Notes: generated by a model not told the origin, from the sequence alone. A stretch of 64,000 nt of DNA from Coleofasciculus sp. FACHB-T130 (GCF_014695375.1 NZ_JACJOG010000048.1:81169-145168); one strand, 5' to 3'; shown: positions 47,568 through 56,888, numbered from the stretch's first letter. Translations and numbers: made by a program.

Positions 47568-48209
47568 CTACAACTTGAACCGTGTTCCCCGCAGTTTCTC
47601 AAATAAATCCGCAACTCGATTTAAATCTTTATCTCCCGGCGATCGCTCGACACCACTCGATAAATCAATCCCGCTAGGATGCAATTGAGCGATCGCGTCC
47701 AAAATATTGTCTGGTGTCAAGCCACCGGCAAGCAACCAGGGACAGCTAGGATTGAACTGTTGGAGGTTCTTCCAGTCCAACGTTTTGCCAGTACCTCCCA
47801 ACATTTGGGGATGATAGGCGTCCAGCAACAAGGTATTCGCACACTCTGCATAGATATCCGCCTGAGTTAAATCCTCTAGAGTTTTCACTCTCAGCGCTTT
47901 GATGATTTCCACGCTGGGCAGCAATTGGCGCAACTGACGGCAAAATTCTGGTGTTTCTCCGCCATGTAACTGCACGCCTGTCAAGTTAGCGACGGCGACA
48001 CATTGATAGATTTCTTCCAGCGTTGTGTTGGCAAAGACACCAATCCGCTCAACGTCAGGGGGTAAGCGTTCCATCACGGAGCGGATTTGAACTGCACTGA
48101 CGTAGCGCGGGGAGGAGGACACGCAAATAAATCCTAGGGCGGTTGCTCCCAGTTGCGCGATCGCTTGCCCCTGATCTGGTTTGGTAATCCCGCAAATCTT
48201 GACTCGCAT
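47568..48209 (-). CDS. trpF: Phosphoribosylanthranilate isomerase
   Basis: TrpF isomerises phosphoribosylanthranilate to CdRP in tryptophan synthesis. The 213-aa (beta-alpha)8 protein shows [13 protein letters not shown] (catalytic Cys), [46 protein letters not shown] (catalytic Asp), [12 protein letters not shown] and [16 protein letters not shown]. Length is standard. It stands alone, not in a trp operon, as is usual in cyanobacteria. Confidence 0.96.
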   Translation of the reverse strand: MRVKICGITKPDQGQAIAQLGATALGFICVSSSPRYVSAVQIRSVMERLPPDVERIGVFANTTLEEIYQCVAVANLTGVQLHGGETPEFCRQLRQLLPSVEIIKALRVKTLEDLTQADIYAECANTLLLDAYHPQMLGGTGKTLDWKNLQQFNPSCPWLLAGGLTPDNILDAIAQLHPSGIDLSSGVERSPGDKDLNRVADLFEKLRGTRFKL

Positions 48210-48289
48210 TAAATTTTTTCGATTTGTATCAAAAATTAATATAACTGTTAACTGTTAAAACAAATTCCGACTTTTTACTAAGAGGTTTC

Positions 48290-48295
48290 TATAAT
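48290..48295 (+). promoter_or_regulatory. -10 box upstream of the first psaK
   Basis: A perfect TATAAT lies 43 bases upstream of the TTG start of psaK copy 1, within AT-rich DNA. No good -35 hexamer is seen at 17 bases upstream, which is common for cyanobacterial photosystem promoters. Confidence 0.5.
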
Positions 48296-48337
48296 ACTTT
48301 GGGTTTTGATATTTGTGTCCAAGCAGGAGACAAGAAC

Positions 48338-48616
48338 TTGATTCACTTGACAATACTCGCCGCTGTACAATCTACCGTTCCCGCGACCCCATCGTGGACT
48401 CCAATGGTCGGATTGGTGATGATTCTGTGCAACCTGTTGGCGATCGCCATCGGTCGCTTCGCTATCCAGAAGCCAGGAGTAGGGCCAGACCTGCCCCTGG
48501 CTAAACCCGCTTTGTTACGCAATTTTACAGTGCCTGAACTCCTAGCGACAATGAGCTTCGGTCACATTATTGGAACAGGCGTCATCCTCGGATTAACCAA
48601 CGCAGGCGCCCTTTAA
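48338..48616 (+). CDS. psaK: Photosystem I subunit PsaK, copy 1
   Basis: PsaK is a small two-helix membrane subunit at the edge of photosystem I, involved in antenna docking and state transitions. The 92-aa product has TM helix 1 (WTPMVGLVMILCNLLAIAIGRFAIQKPGVGP) and helix 2 (LLATMSFGHIIGTGVILGLTNAGAL). The frame is open from 48299, but the start is taken as TTG 48338 because AGGAGA lies seven bases before it and the second copy starts with the same context and TTG. The two copies lie 123 bases apart. Confidence 0.9.
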   Translation: MIHLTILAAVQSTVPATPSWTPMVGLVMILCNLLAIAIGRFAIQKPGVGPDLPLAKPALLRNFTVPELLATMSFGHIIGTGVILGLTNAGAL

Positions 48617-48739
48617 AAGGCCATTGTTTCTGCTTTGGGTGACTTAAAAATTTAGCTCATCCATCAGGAAGAATCAACAGTTCCCTCCGCGTTTTATAAT
48701 CCCTTCGTTGCTGATTTTATCAAAGCAGGAGAAAAGAAA

Positions 48740-49018
48740 TTGATTGACTTAAGTTTACTTGCAGCATTGCAGCAGACAGTTCCTTCAACACCAACAATCG
48801 GCCCTGGTGTATTCATTGTCATGACTGCTTTCAACATTCTGGGTCTTTTTCTGGCCCGCAACGCTGTCCAAAAGCCGGGAGTTGGCCCTAAACTGCCTTT
48901 CCCACTGCCCGGTTTTGGTAAGAACTTTAGCGCCGCTCAATTTATTGCGGGTTTGAGTTTTGGACACATCCTGGGAACAGGTGCCATCTTAGGACTGACC
49001 AATACGGGTCTCCTTTAG
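48740..49018 (+). CDS. psaK: Photosystem I subunit PsaK, copy 2
   Basis: A 92-aa paralogue of the preceding gene, with helix 1 (GPGVFIVMTAFNILGLFLARNAVQKPGVGP) and helix 2 (IAGLSFGHILGTGAILGLTNTGLL). It also starts with TTG behind AGCAGGAGAAAAGAAA. Some cyanobacteria keep two PsaK forms, one used under high light; which of these is which cannot be told from sequence. Confidence 0.93.
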   Translation: MIDLSLLAALQQTVPSTPTIGPGVFIVMTAFNILGLFLARNAVQKPGVGPKLPFPLPGFGKNFSAAQFIAGLSFGHILGTGAILGLTNTGLL

Positions 49019-49200
49019 AAGCCCTCGCTCGATAATAACTGTCTTTTCAGTGAAGTTAGTAGAGTGGGCGCTGCTCACCAATTACCCCAAAGGTCGGCAA
49101 GGCTCACTCTCCTACTTCACGCTTCATTTTCCATCATTCATGCTTCTACAAGAGCCGTCGTATATCCTGGTAAGTGCAAGGATTTAGATGGGAAAGTTTG

Positions 49201-50400
49201 ATGCAGGCAGCTTGGCGAGTTGGCTCTCTATTCGGAATTCCGCTATTTATAGATTATTCGTGGTTTTTTATTTTAGCTTTGATCGCCTTTGCGAATGCCC
49301 TGGATTTCTCACCCGTCTTGGGTCCAGTCCTCGGCGGGGGTGCGGGATTATTAATGGCTTTATTGCTGTTTGGTTCGGTTTTACTGCACGAATTGGGTCA
49401 CAGTTTAGTCGCGCGATCGCAAGGGATTGAAGTAAATTCGATTACTTTATTTCTCTTTGGCGGGATTGCGGCGATTGACCGGGAATCCAAAACCCCAGGC
49501 GCAGCCTTTCAAGTCGCGATCGCTGGCCCTGCGGTCAGCCTAGTGCTGTACTCGCTATTTTACTTAGTGGCTCATGGACTGCCAATCTCCGGTATCGTGC
49601 AGGTCATGGCATTAGACTTAGCAAAGATTAACCTAGTCTTGGCTTTATTCAACCTGATTCCTGGTCTCCCCTTAGATGGCGGACAAGTTGTGAAAGCAGC
49701 CGTGTGGAAGTTCACCGGAGACCGCTTTCAGGGCGTCCGTTGGGCAGCCAAAAGCGGTTTAATTTTAGGTTGGGGCGCGATCGCCGTGGGATTGGCGATT
49801 ATTACGTTCAAGGATCAGTGGTTCAGTGGCTTCTGGATTGCCTTACTCGGCTGGTTTGGGATTCGCAACGCCCGTTCCTACGACCAGATGACCACCCTCC
49901 AAGAATCCTTGCTCCAGATCGTGGCGAAAGACGCCATGACCCAAGAATTTCGGGTGGTGGATGCGAACAAGACCTTGCGCCAGTTTGCCGATGAGTACAT
50001 TTTGGAAGCTTCCCACTTTCCGGTTTACTTTGCGGCGAGTGAAGGTCGCTATCGCGGTTTAGTCTCTGTTGAAGATTTGCATTTCGTAGAGCGCAGTCTG
50101 TGGGAAACGCAAAATCTGCATAGTATTGTGCATCCCCTGACGGAAATTGCCACTGTTGAAGAGAAAATGCCTTTGGTAGAAGTAATTAACTGCATGGAAG
50201 CCAAGCAGTTAAATTGGATTACTGTCCTCTCACCGGCTGGGACAGTCGCCGGTATTATCGACCGGGGCGATGTTGTCCGCGCTGTTGCATCGAAGCTGAA
50301 TTTACTGATTACGGAAGTAGAAATCAAGCGGGTTAAGGCAGAGGGCACCTATCCGCCGAGTTTGCAGTTACAAGCGATCGCAAAATCAACCACTGATTAA
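49201..50400 (+). CDS. Site-2 protease family protein with CBS domains
   Basis: A 399-aa membrane metalloprotease of family M50. The zinc motif HELGH is in LLHELGHSLVARSQG, and the second motif is LIPGLPLDGGQVV. Four to five hydrophobic segments occupy residues 10-210. A pair of CBS domains follows (about 235-390), which probably senses nucleotides. Such proteins cut within the membrane in stress signalling, but the substrate is unknown. ATG 49201 is preferred over GTG 49174. Confidence 0.9.
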   Translation: MQAAWRVGSLFGIPLFIDYSWFFILALIAFANALDFSPVLGPVLGGGAGLLMALLLFGSVLLHELGHSLVARSQGIEVNSITLFLFGGIAAIDRESKTPGAAFQVAIAGPAVSLVLYSLFYLVAHGLPISGIVQVMALDLAKINLVLALFNLIPGLPLDGGQVVKAAVWKFTGDRFQGVRWAAKSGLILGWGAIAVGLAIITFKDQWFSGFWIALLGWFGIRNARSYDQMTTLQESLLQIVAKDAMTQEFRVVDANKTLRQFADEYILEASHFPVYFAASEGRYRGLVSVEDLHFVERSLWETQNLHSIVHPLTEIATVEEKMPLVEVINCMEAKQLNWITVLSPAGTVAGIIDRGDVVRAVASKLNLLITEVEIKRVKAEGTYPPSLQLQAIAKSTTD

Positions 50401-50425
50401 TTGACACTAGAAAACGAGTCTGAAT

Positions 50426-50917
50426 ATGCTTATACAGCACTTCCAGATGCTCGCACGCTACAACACGCTGGCAAATCGTAGACTTTATGAAGTTTGCACT
50501 CGTTTGGACGATGTAGAACGTAAACGTACCAGACCCGCCTTCTTTAAAAGTATTCACGGGACGCTTAATCACATCATGGTAGGCGATCGCATCTGGTTAT
50601 CGCGGTTTGAGGGCAAAGAAGTCCCCTCAACTGGACTTGACGCAATTCTCTATGAGGATTTCGACAAGCTTACCAAAGCGCGTGTATCAGAAGATGAGCG
50701 TATTGAAGCCTTCGCAGCTAGTTTAAACGACGAATTCTTGAGCGGTACGATCAAGTACCGCAATAACCAAGGAAATATTTATATCGATCCAGTTGATTTG
50801 TTGATCGCACACTTTTTTAATCACCAGACCCACCACCGAGGACAAGTTCACAATCTGTTAACGCAGACTGAAATTGCCCCGCCAGTTCTAGATATGCACC
50901 GAGTTATCCGACCTTAG
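50426..50917 (+). CDS. DinB-family protein
   Basis: A 163-aa four-helix metal-binding protein. Helix 2 has FKSIHGTLNHIMVGDRIWLSRF with a metal His, and the end of helix 4 has HFFNHQTHHRGQVHNLL with the other two. The family includes thiol-dependent transferases (bacillithiol S-transferases and others) and many of unknown activity. The substrate is not known here. It lies 25 bases after the protease gene. Confidence 0.88.
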   Translation: MLIQHFQMLARYNTLANRRLYEVCTRLDDVERKRTRPAFFKSIHGTLNHIMVGDRIWLSRFEGKEVPSTGLDAILYEDFDKLTKARVSEDERIEAFAASLNDEFLSGTIKYRNNQGNIYIDPVDLLIAHFFNHQTHHRGQVHNLLTQTEIAPPVLDMHRVIRP

Positions 50918-50934
50918 AGTTAGTTGCATTAGCA

Positions 50935-51699
50935 CTATCTATCTTGATTCTGTGAGCGAATTGTTAATTCTGGCTGCGCTAAAATTTCCTGCCACTCCTC
51001 TTCTGACAAAGGCTGCACTAGCATCTCAATACCAAAACAATCGCTAGCTGCTACCGTTAAGGCTTCTACAACTGTTGGAACTAGCGCCTCTCCCGGCTGG
51101 TTAATCCCTAGCTTAACCGGCGTTACCGCCTCGCCAAACACCTGTTCAAACAGCGTCGCATCTGGTGACAAACGTATCGACCCGTGCTGCAAGATGGTAT
51201 TGCCTCGCCTCATCTGGGCACTCCCAATTAATTTAGAACCATCCGCTAAAACTAAATCGGCACCCGTCGCGGTGCCAAAACAATTGGGGTTATGAATGTA
51301 ACCCCGTCCTGCCGACCCGTAGTGCAATTCTAGACCGAGCGATCGCCATCCCTGAATCAAAAACTCACAAATTTCCTGGTACGCTTGGATGCGACTGCCA
51401 GCGAGTCCTGACGTTACCACCATGTAGGTCAAATCGCCCTGGTGCAGCACCCCTCGTCCGCCAGTCGGACGCCGCACCAAATCCACTACACCCGCCGCAG
51501 CCATCTGCTGCCAAGATGCAGGTAAGCGGTGTTGATGATATCCCAACGAAATTGCCAGTGGAGACCAGGTATAAAACCGTAAAGCTGGAGGATGCAAACC
51601 CAGATGGTGCTGCTCCAGTAACCATCGGTCGATTGCCATCTGGACGCGACCTGACGCTTCCAGCAGCGGAATCAAACGCCAGTAGCAGTTATTGGTCAT
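50935..51699 (-). CDS. Lipoate-protein ligase / octanoyltransferase-like protein
   Basis: A 254-aa protein of the biotin/lipoate A/B ligase fold. Motifs are VRRPTGGRGVLHQGDLTYMVV, a Cys in NPNCFGTATGADLV, and LADGSKLIGSAQMRRGNTILQHGSI. The Cys and the KLIGSAQ block match the octanoyltransferase LipM type better than an ATP-dependent LplA, but this is a judgement from motifs only. Its start codon lies inside a 13-bp inverted repeat shared with the end of the YbjN gene upstream. Confidence 0.85.
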   Translation of the reverse strand: MTNNCYWRLIPLLEASGRVQMAIDRWLLEQHHLGLHPPALRFYTWSPLAISLGYHQHRLPASWQQMAAAGVVDLVRRPTGGRGVLHQGDLTYMVVTSGLAGSRIQAYQEICEFLIQGWRSLGLELHYGSAGRGYIHNPNCFGTATGADLVLADGSKLIGSAQMRRGNTILQHGSIRLSPDATLFEQVFGEAVTPVKLGINQPGEALVPTVVEALTVAASDCFGIEMLVQPLSEEEWQEILAQPELTIRSQNQDR

Positions 51700-51738
51700 T
51701 TGTCATTTGCCTAAAATTAATGACCAATGACCAATAAC
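51688..51738 (-). other. Perfect 13-bp inverted repeat spanning gene junction
   Basis: GTTATTGGTCATT (51688-51700) and AATGACCAATAAC (51726-51738) are exact reverse complements around 25 bases. One arm covers the ATG of the LipM-like gene (51697-51699) and the other touches the stop of the YbjN gene. On the mRNA the start codon could be hidden in this stem. Confidence 0.6.
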
Positions 51739-52241
51739 TAACTACCAAATTCAGCTTGTAAAGCTTCGTCGTTATTATCTGCAATCGTCGCGACAACGGT
51801 GACAGCGCGGGAAATTTCTCCAGGAGAAAGCTCGGCGACAGTGCGAGATGTCAGCACTGCCACTTGGTTCTCCACAATGCCAAAACGCGATTCAAACGTG
51901 TCCGACCAATTCATTTCCAAGAGTTTCCGCATCAACAGCGGTTCGTTCGTCGCAGGTAGCTTGAGAACATAAGACCAAACGGTGAAAGTATCCTCCTCGG
52001 TAATCCCCGTGAGTTGCACAAACACCTCAACGCTACCGTACTTAAATTTCCAAAGATAGCTGCTGTCTTCGCCACGGCTTACCATTGCCGTATCGTCCTG
52101 ATCCAAGCTGGAGATAACGGTTTGAATTACATCAACATAGTTGACTACCGTTGCATCCTCAATCAGCTCATTGGTAACGAGATCCTCTGTTGACAGTCCT
52201 TGGGTGGAAACACTTTCCACAGCAGGCTGGTTGGTGGTCAT
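51738..52241 (-). CDS. YbjN-domain protein
   Basis: A 167-aa soluble protein with the YbjN/type III secretion chaperone-like fold: YVDVIQTVISSLDQDD, the WKFKYGSVEVFVQLTG strand and VWSYVLKLPATNEPLLMRKLLEMNWSDTFESRFGI. These proteins are thought to be chaperones or adaptors; the partner is unknown. It lies upstream of the LipM-like gene by 38 bases on the same strand. Confidence 0.85.
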   Translation of the reverse strand: MTTNQPAVESVSTQGLSTEDLVTNELIEDATVVNYVDVIQTVISSLDQDDTAMVSRGEDSSYLWKFKYGSVEVFVQLTGITEEDTFTVWSYVLKLPATNEPLLMRKLLEMNWSDTFESRFGIVENQVAVLTSRTVAELSPGEISRAVTVVATIADNNDEALQAEFGS

Positions 52242-52399
52242 AATACCTTCTGCTTATCGTTTTGCGGTTTGCCTAGACCAACTCTATCGCCTAGAGGCAC
52301 ATTTGGAGGACACCTCTAAAGATTAGTTTTTTATTTTCAAGTGTTAAGTTGTTTAATTATCGCCTATACAGCGATCGCCTTCAGCCGCTTCTTCTGATT

Positions 52400-52437
52400 C
52401 TCGTTACTAGGACAGCTCTATCCATCCTAGTAACGAG
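52400..52437. other. Perfect 13-bp hairpin upstream of the YbjN gene
   Basis: CTCGTTACTAGGA (52400-52412) pairs exactly with TCCTAGTAACGAG (52425-52437) around a 12-base loop. It lies between the methyltransferase stop and the YbjN start, on the minus strand side. No T-run follows in either direction, so a classical terminator is not certain. Confidence 0.6.
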
Positions 52438-52478
52438 CCTTAGCCTCGATGCCGTCTATTGCTTCTCGACACCGTGTT

Positions 52479-53627
52479 TCAAACCATAAGTTGGCGATCG
52501 CTTTGTTCTCCATCTAAAGCCGTTGTCTTTTCAGAAACCGGCTTATGAGCAATCAAATACTTGCTCATAAAGTGAACTTCACTCGAAATATTCTCAAAGC
52601 CTTCTTTCTCCAACCGTTTCACCAAATCATCGGTGATGTAGTGGTTGTAGTACGGCTCGTGGAATGTTGCTGAGAAGTTTTCCATCACTTGCATCAAGTC
52701 TGGAGCATCGCTGACCTGAATCGAGTCGCAGATAATAAAGACTCCACCCGGTTTTGTGACTCGGTAGCACTGCTCGATCACCTGCTGACGCACCGCTGCC
52801 GGAAGCTCATGGAAGAGAAACACGCAAGTAACCGCATGGAAATGCTCATCCACGTAGGGTATTTTCTCAGCATTCGCTTGGAGGAGTTGGGGCAATTCTC
52901 CCGGATTTTCAGATAACATCTGATTCGCCTTCCGCAAGTAAGCAGGTGACAAATCGATTCCAAACAGAGATGCTTCAGGCAAAGCACCCCGAATTAATTT
53001 CAAAGTGCGACCCGTTCCACTCGCCACATCGAGAATGCGAACTTGTCTGGGTGGAATAGAATCAAACGCTTTCAACCCTTGTTTCAGTGGCGCGAGAATC
53101 CGCCGCCGCATCGCATCTGCCGTACCACCAAAAAGAATTTCTACTTGCAAATCATAGAGATTTGCTGACCAGTCACTTAAGTAACCATCAGTTTGGTGAT
53201 GGAAGTTTTGCAAGTAGTAGCTTGGATAACCATCCGTGGAAATGTTTGGCGAAAATTCTTGATATCGCTTCTGTTTAATCCGCTGATGTATTTGCAGCGT
53301 ATCCAGCCAAACCATTGGATAATAGCGGAAAAAATCGCTCCATGAGTTATCAAACAGTAAGCTAGCGGGATATACACCTCGCTCAGCATCCTGCCAATCG
53401 GCTTCAATAATCTGATCGTGCCTTTGTTTCAGTTTTTGTATAAGCTCTGGGGAAATCGGCTTAGTTTTCACCTCTACCTGAGGAGAAATTAAATTCAGCA
53501 ACTGCGAATTTAATATTTTATGAGCTAAACCAAAGTAATTTTTGCCTTGCTGAAAAGTCTGGTAGGTCAGCTTGGTTAGAGTCTCAGTAATAGTAGTTGC
53601 TGGGTCAAGGTTTGAGGTTGACTGCAT
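52479..53627 (-). CDS. Class I SAM-dependent methyltransferase
   Basis: A 382-aa protein. Residues about 190-320 form a class I methyltransferase domain: VRILDVASGTGRTLKLIRGALP (motif I), LFGIDLSPAYLRKA, LQANAEKIPYVDEHFHAVTCVFLFHEL and GVFIICDSIQ. The N-terminal 190 residues are a family-specific extension with many aromatic residues. The acceptor is unknown; the motif set is of the MenG/UbiE type, but no more can be said. ATG 53627. Confidence 0.88.
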   Translation of the reverse strand: MQSTSNLDPATTITETLTKLTYQTFQQGKNYFGLAHKILNSQLLNLISPQVEVKTKPISPELIQKLKQRHDQIIEADWQDAERGVYPASLLFDNSWSDFFRYYPMVWLDTLQIHQRIKQKRYQEFSPNISTDGYPSYYLQNFHHQTDGYLSDWSANLYDLQVEILFGGTADAMRRRILAPLKQGLKAFDSIPPRQVRILDVASGTGRTLKLIRGALPEASLFGIDLSPAYLRKANQMLSENPGELPQLLQANAEKIPYVDEHFHAVTCVFLFHELPAAVRQQVIEQCYRVTKPGGVFIICDSIQVSDAPDLMQVMENFSATFHEPYYNHYITDDLVKRLEKEGFENISSEVHFMSKYLIAHKPVSEKTTALDGEQSDRQLMV

Positions 53628-53755
53628 AGAGGCTAACGATGGGTGCTGAAAACTGAGTACGACTATGAAAATGCTGCGCGGTTATATGTCTTTTTGTTAA
53701 GACATATTTCTTATGTTAACTCAGTTTCGACAACTGCCATCTGTCTCCAGTGGGA

Positions 53756-53785
53756 CAAGAAAAAGCGCCACCCTTATGGGTGGCG
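53756..53785 (-). terminator. Rho-independent terminator of glnA
   Basis: On the minus strand CGCCACCC-ATAA-GGGTGGCG is a perfect eight-base stem with a tetraloop, followed by CTTTTTCTT. It lies 155 bases after the glnA stop, so it should end the glnA transcript. Confidence 0.85.
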
Positions 53786-53939
53786 GGCTAGGGATGAGTT
53801 GTTTTCCAGGAAGGGGATACCCCACCCCACAGCTTAGAACGCTTTAAGAAAGGCAAGCTCTAGATTTGGCAGGAATGCTTAGCAAAAACGTCAAGTTTTG
53901 TTCCTACACAATTTGCCTTCCCATGAGCGAGAAAAGAAA

Positions 53940-55361
53940 TTAGCAATCATAGTAGAGAGCGAACTCGTAGGGATGGGGGCGCAGCCGCATCGGGTTGACT
54001 TCGTTATCGAGCTTGTATGAAATCCAAGTCTGGATGAAGTCTGGGGTGAACACGCCCGTCTCGGTCAAGAAAGCGTGATCGTTTTCCAACGCCTCCAGGG
54101 CACCTTCGAGCGATCCTGGGGTGGAAGGAACATTCGCCAGTTCCTCTGGGGTTAGGTCGTAAATATCCTTATCCAGGGATTCACCGGGGTCAATTTGGTT
54201 TTTGATACCATCTAGACCCGCACAGAGCATGGCAGCAAACGCCAAGTAGGGGTTAGAAGTCGCATCCGGACAACGGAACTCTAAGCGCTTCGCTTTAGGA
54301 TTGGTACCAGATAGCGGAATCCGAATCGAGGCAGAACGGTTTCCTTGGGAGTAAGCCAAGTTCACGGGTGCTTCAAAACCGGGCACCAAGCGCTTGTAAG
54401 AATTGGTTGTGGGATTGGTCAAAGCCAACAGCGCCGGTGCGTGCTTGAGGATGCCACCGATGTAGTGCAACGCCATTTGGCTTAAGCCAGCATACTTATC
54501 GCCTGCGAATAGCGGCTGCCCATCCTTCCAAATCGACTGGTGGGTATGCATCCCAGAACCGTTGTCGTTAAACAGTGGCTTCGGCATGAAGGTGACTGTT
54601 TTGCCATATTTCTTGGCAACGTTCTTGATGACGTACTTGTAAGTCATCAGATAGTCAGCAGCTTGCACCAAAGTTGCGAAGCGGAAACCCAGTTCGCACT
54701 GTCCGCCGGTAGCAACTTCGTGGTGGTGCTTTTCAATCGGCACCCCGCACTTCGCCATCGTCAGCAGCATTTCTGTCCGCATATCTTGGGAGGTATCCGT
54801 CGGCGCGACTGGGAAATAACCCTCTTTGTAGCGGGGTTTATAACCGAGGTTGCCACCCTCTTCTTTTTTCCCAGAATTCCAACGTCCCTCGACGGAGTCT
54901 ACGTGGTAATAGCCTTCATGCTGGTTTTGGTCAAAGCGGACATCATCAAAGATGAAGAACTCAGCTTCCGGGCCAATGAAGGCTGTATCGCCAATGCCGG
55001 TAGAAATTAGGTAGTCTACTGCCTTCTGAGCAATGGTGCGGGGGTCGCGGCTGTAAGGTTGGCCCGTCCGGGGTTCGATAATGCTACAGACGACGCTTAA
55101 GGTCGGCTCTGCCATAAATGGGTCGATCCAGGCAGTTGTCGGATCTAGCACCATTGCCATGTCTGATTCGTTGATGGCTTTCCAACCCCGGATACTAGAG
55201 CCATCGAAGGGTACGCCCTCGGTAAAGCTACTTTCGTCAATTTGGTCGTGATACATCGACAAATGCTGCCAGATACCCGGCATATCGATGAACTTGAGGT
55301 CAATGATCTGGATGTTTTTTTCTTTGACGTAAGTCAAAAATTCTTGCGGGGTCTGGAACAT
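53940..55361 (-). CDS. glnA: Glutamine synthetase type I
   Basis: GlnA joins ammonium and glutamate with ATP, the main nitrogen entry in cyanobacteria. The 473-aa dodecamer-type protein shows the N-terminal [14 protein letters not shown], the glutamate-site [16 protein letters not shown], the metal site [29 protein letters not shown] and [20 protein letters not shown]. The promoter has a canonical NtcA site (55688-55701), so expression should rise under nitrogen limitation. A long leader of about 290 bases is predicted, and a terminator lies at 53756-53785. The protein is normally also controlled by small inactivating factors (gifA/gifB) in cyanobacteria; none is visible here. Confidence 0.98.
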   Translation of the reverse strand: MFQTPQEFLTYVKEKNIQIIDLKFIDMPGIWQHLSMYHDQIDESSFTEGVPFDGSSIRGWKAINESDMAMVLDPTTAWIDPFMAEPTLSVVCSIIEPRTGQPYSRDPRTIAQKAVDYLISTGIGDTAFIGPEAEFFIFDDVRFDQNQHEGYYHVDSVEGRWNSGKKEEGGNLGYKPRYKEGYFPVAPTDTSQDMRTEMLLTMAKCGVPIEKHHHEVATGGQCELGFRFATLVQAADYLMTYKYVIKNVAKKYGKTVTFMPKPLFNDNGSGMHTHQSIWKDGQPLFAGDKYAGLSQMALHYIGGILKHAPALLALTNPTTNSYKRLVPGFEAPVNLAYSQGNRSASIRIPLSGTNPKAKRLEFRCPDATSNPYLAFAAMLCAGLDGIKNQIDPGESLDKDIYDLTPEELANVPSTPGSLEGALEALENDHAFLTETGVFTPDFIQTWISYKLDNEVNPMRLRPHPYEFALYYDC

Positions 55362-55659
55362 TACGACGGACTCCTTATTTTCTAAGCTGGCTCAGTCTGG
55401 AAAGCAGAAAAAACAGTAAGAGCGATCATCAGGGTTGGTGAATCGTCAAGTCAAGAGGGGGAGAACCTGGATTGAAAGCAAGCATTTTCAGGTGAGACTT
55501 CCCGATCCAGAAGTACAACTTTCCTGGCTGAAAATCTTTTGTCTCCTCTTTTGCCCATCTCAAGAACTCTCCCACTCAATTCCCAGTTGGCGCTTACGCG
55601 CCGCTACGCTAACAGTCTTCAGCCTTTTTTCAAGACGTAAGGCATCGATGTACTGGATC

Positions 55660-55701
55660 ATCCTAGGGATAGGTGCCAGGAGATTTTGTATTCAGCTATA
55701 C
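55660..55701 (-). promoter_or_regulatory. NtcA-activated class II promoter of glnA
   Basis: Read on the minus strand, GTATAGCTGAATAC fits the NtcA site GTA-N8-TAC (55688-55701). It is followed by exactly 22 bases and then TAGGAT (55660-55665), a TAN3T -10 box. This is the textbook spacing for NtcA activation. Initiation is then expected at about 55653, giving a 5' leader of about 290 bases. On the other strand no -10 box lies at the required distance, so the promoter is one-directional. Confidence 0.85.
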
Positions 55702-55833
55702 AGAATAAGGCAGTTGCCGTTTGACTTAAAGCGAGAAAAAGTTAAAAATTGTAGCGAGATTTACAAAAAAATCTTATAGGCGGCAACAATTTTACTAATC
55801 AGTAGCTTTGGCTACTTTTGTGCGGGGGGAAGC

Positions 55834-56169
55834 ATGATGTTTAATTTAAATACGGATTTTGATCAAGATTTTGACGAACAAGAGGCATTTGAGTATCGTC
55901 CTGGGACGAGAGTGGAGCTAAAGCAGCGTCCTGGGGTGGTTGATATTATTGCTGAATATGACCCGATGATGGTGCCGCCTATTTGGTTGCTCAACGATCC
56001 GCAGCCGCGATATCCAGAAGAGCTGACATTACTGCCAGTGCCCATGAGAGGAGTTTGTTGGTTGAAGCCGGTGAGCCGTCGAAAAGCTGGCTCTACGGGT
56101 CGGTCACGGGATGGCAACCAGATGCGTCAGAAGGCTTACAGCAGCATCCCAGAAAAAATTGCCCGCTAA
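55834..56169 (+). CDS. Small acidic hypothetical protein between glnA and apcF
   Basis: A 111-aa protein with an acidic start (MFNLNTDFDQDFDEQEAFEY), then TRVELKQRPGVVDIIAEYDPMMVPPIWLLNDPQPRYPEEL and a basic C-terminus. Two ATG codons stand in tandem at 55834 and 55837, behind a GGGGGGAAG purine run. The +1-like alternate frame near the end reads ERSLLVEAGEPSKSWLYGSVTGW, which looks more protein-like than the basic tail, so a frameshift near 56040 is possible. I do not recognise the family. Confidence 0.5.
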   Translation: MMFNLNTDFDQDFDEQEAFEYRPGTRVELKQRPGVVDIIAEYDPMMVPPIWLLNDPQPRYPEELTLLPVPMRGVCWLKPVSRRKAGSTGRSRDGNQMRQKAYSSIPEKIAR

Positions 56170-56333
56170 AAATTGCTGCGATCGCTCTCAACAATGTGGA
56201 GATGCTTGTGGAGATGGATATATGCTAATGAAAGTGTTTGTTGTTGTAAACTACACCCTAGAAACTGGGTATGCAACAGCACACTAAACAATAGAAAATT
56301 ATCTATATAGCTTGTTGTTGGGAGAGCAATTTC

Positions 56334-56843
56334 ATGCGCGACGCAGTCACAAACCTGATTAAAAATTACGATGTTACGGGTCGTTACCTGGATCGCAATG
56401 CCGTAGATTCCCTGAAATCTTATTTTGAAACCGGCACAGCACGAGTCCAAGCGGCTGCTGTGATTAACTCCAATGCAGCTTCGATTGTGAAGCAGGCGGG
56501 GTCACGGCTGTTTGAAGAACTGCCCGAACTGATTCGACCAGGCGGAAATGCATATACGACTCGTCGCTATGCTGCTTGTCTGCGGGATATGGACTATTAC
56601 CTGCGCTATGCCAGCTATGCGTTGGTTGCAGGTGATACGAATGTGCTGGATGAGCGGGTGCTGCAAGGTCTTCGGGAAACTTACAACTCTTTGGGAGTGC
56701 CGATTGGCCCGACCGTAATGGGCATCCAAATCATGAAGGACATTGTGAAAGAACAAGTGGTTGCGGCTGGAGTTGCAAATACAGCATTTGTAGATCAGCC
56801 CTTTGACCACATGACCCGCGATTTAAGCGAACAGGATGTCTAA
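56334..56843 (+). CDS. apcF: Allophycocyanin beta-18 subunit
   Basis: ApcF is the beta-type allophycocyanin subunit in the terminal-emitter trimer of the phycobilisome core, next to ApcE and ApcD. The 169-aa protein starts MRDAVTNLIKNYDVTGRYLDRNA, has Asn72 (GNAYTTRR) and the chromophore Cys82 (YAACLRDMDYYLRYASYALVAGD), and keeps the core pattern RVLQGLRETYNSLGVPIGPTV. The C-terminal 25 residues are less conserved than in typical ApcF. The start follows GGGAGAG. Confidence 0.96.
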   Translation: MRDAVTNLIKNYDVTGRYLDRNAVDSLKSYFETGTARVQAAAVINSNAASIVKQAGSRLFEELPELIRPGGNAYTTRRYAACLRDMDYYLRYASYALVAGDTNVLDERVLQGLRETYNSLGVPIGPTVMGIQIMKDIVKEQVVAAGVANTAFVDQPFDHMTRDLSEQDV

Positions 56844-56888
56844 GCAGCAGATAGCCACGAACAATTAGCCATTCGTCATTAGCTGGAG

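Noticed and set aside
55362..55650. A glutamine riboswitch in the glnA leader
   Set aside because: The leader is long enough but I see no match to the known aptamer core, so I do not call it.
55688..55701. NtcA site as a promoter for the plus-strand gene at 55834
   Set aside because: At 22 bases on the plus strand there is ACTTAA and not TAN3T, so the site serves glnA only.
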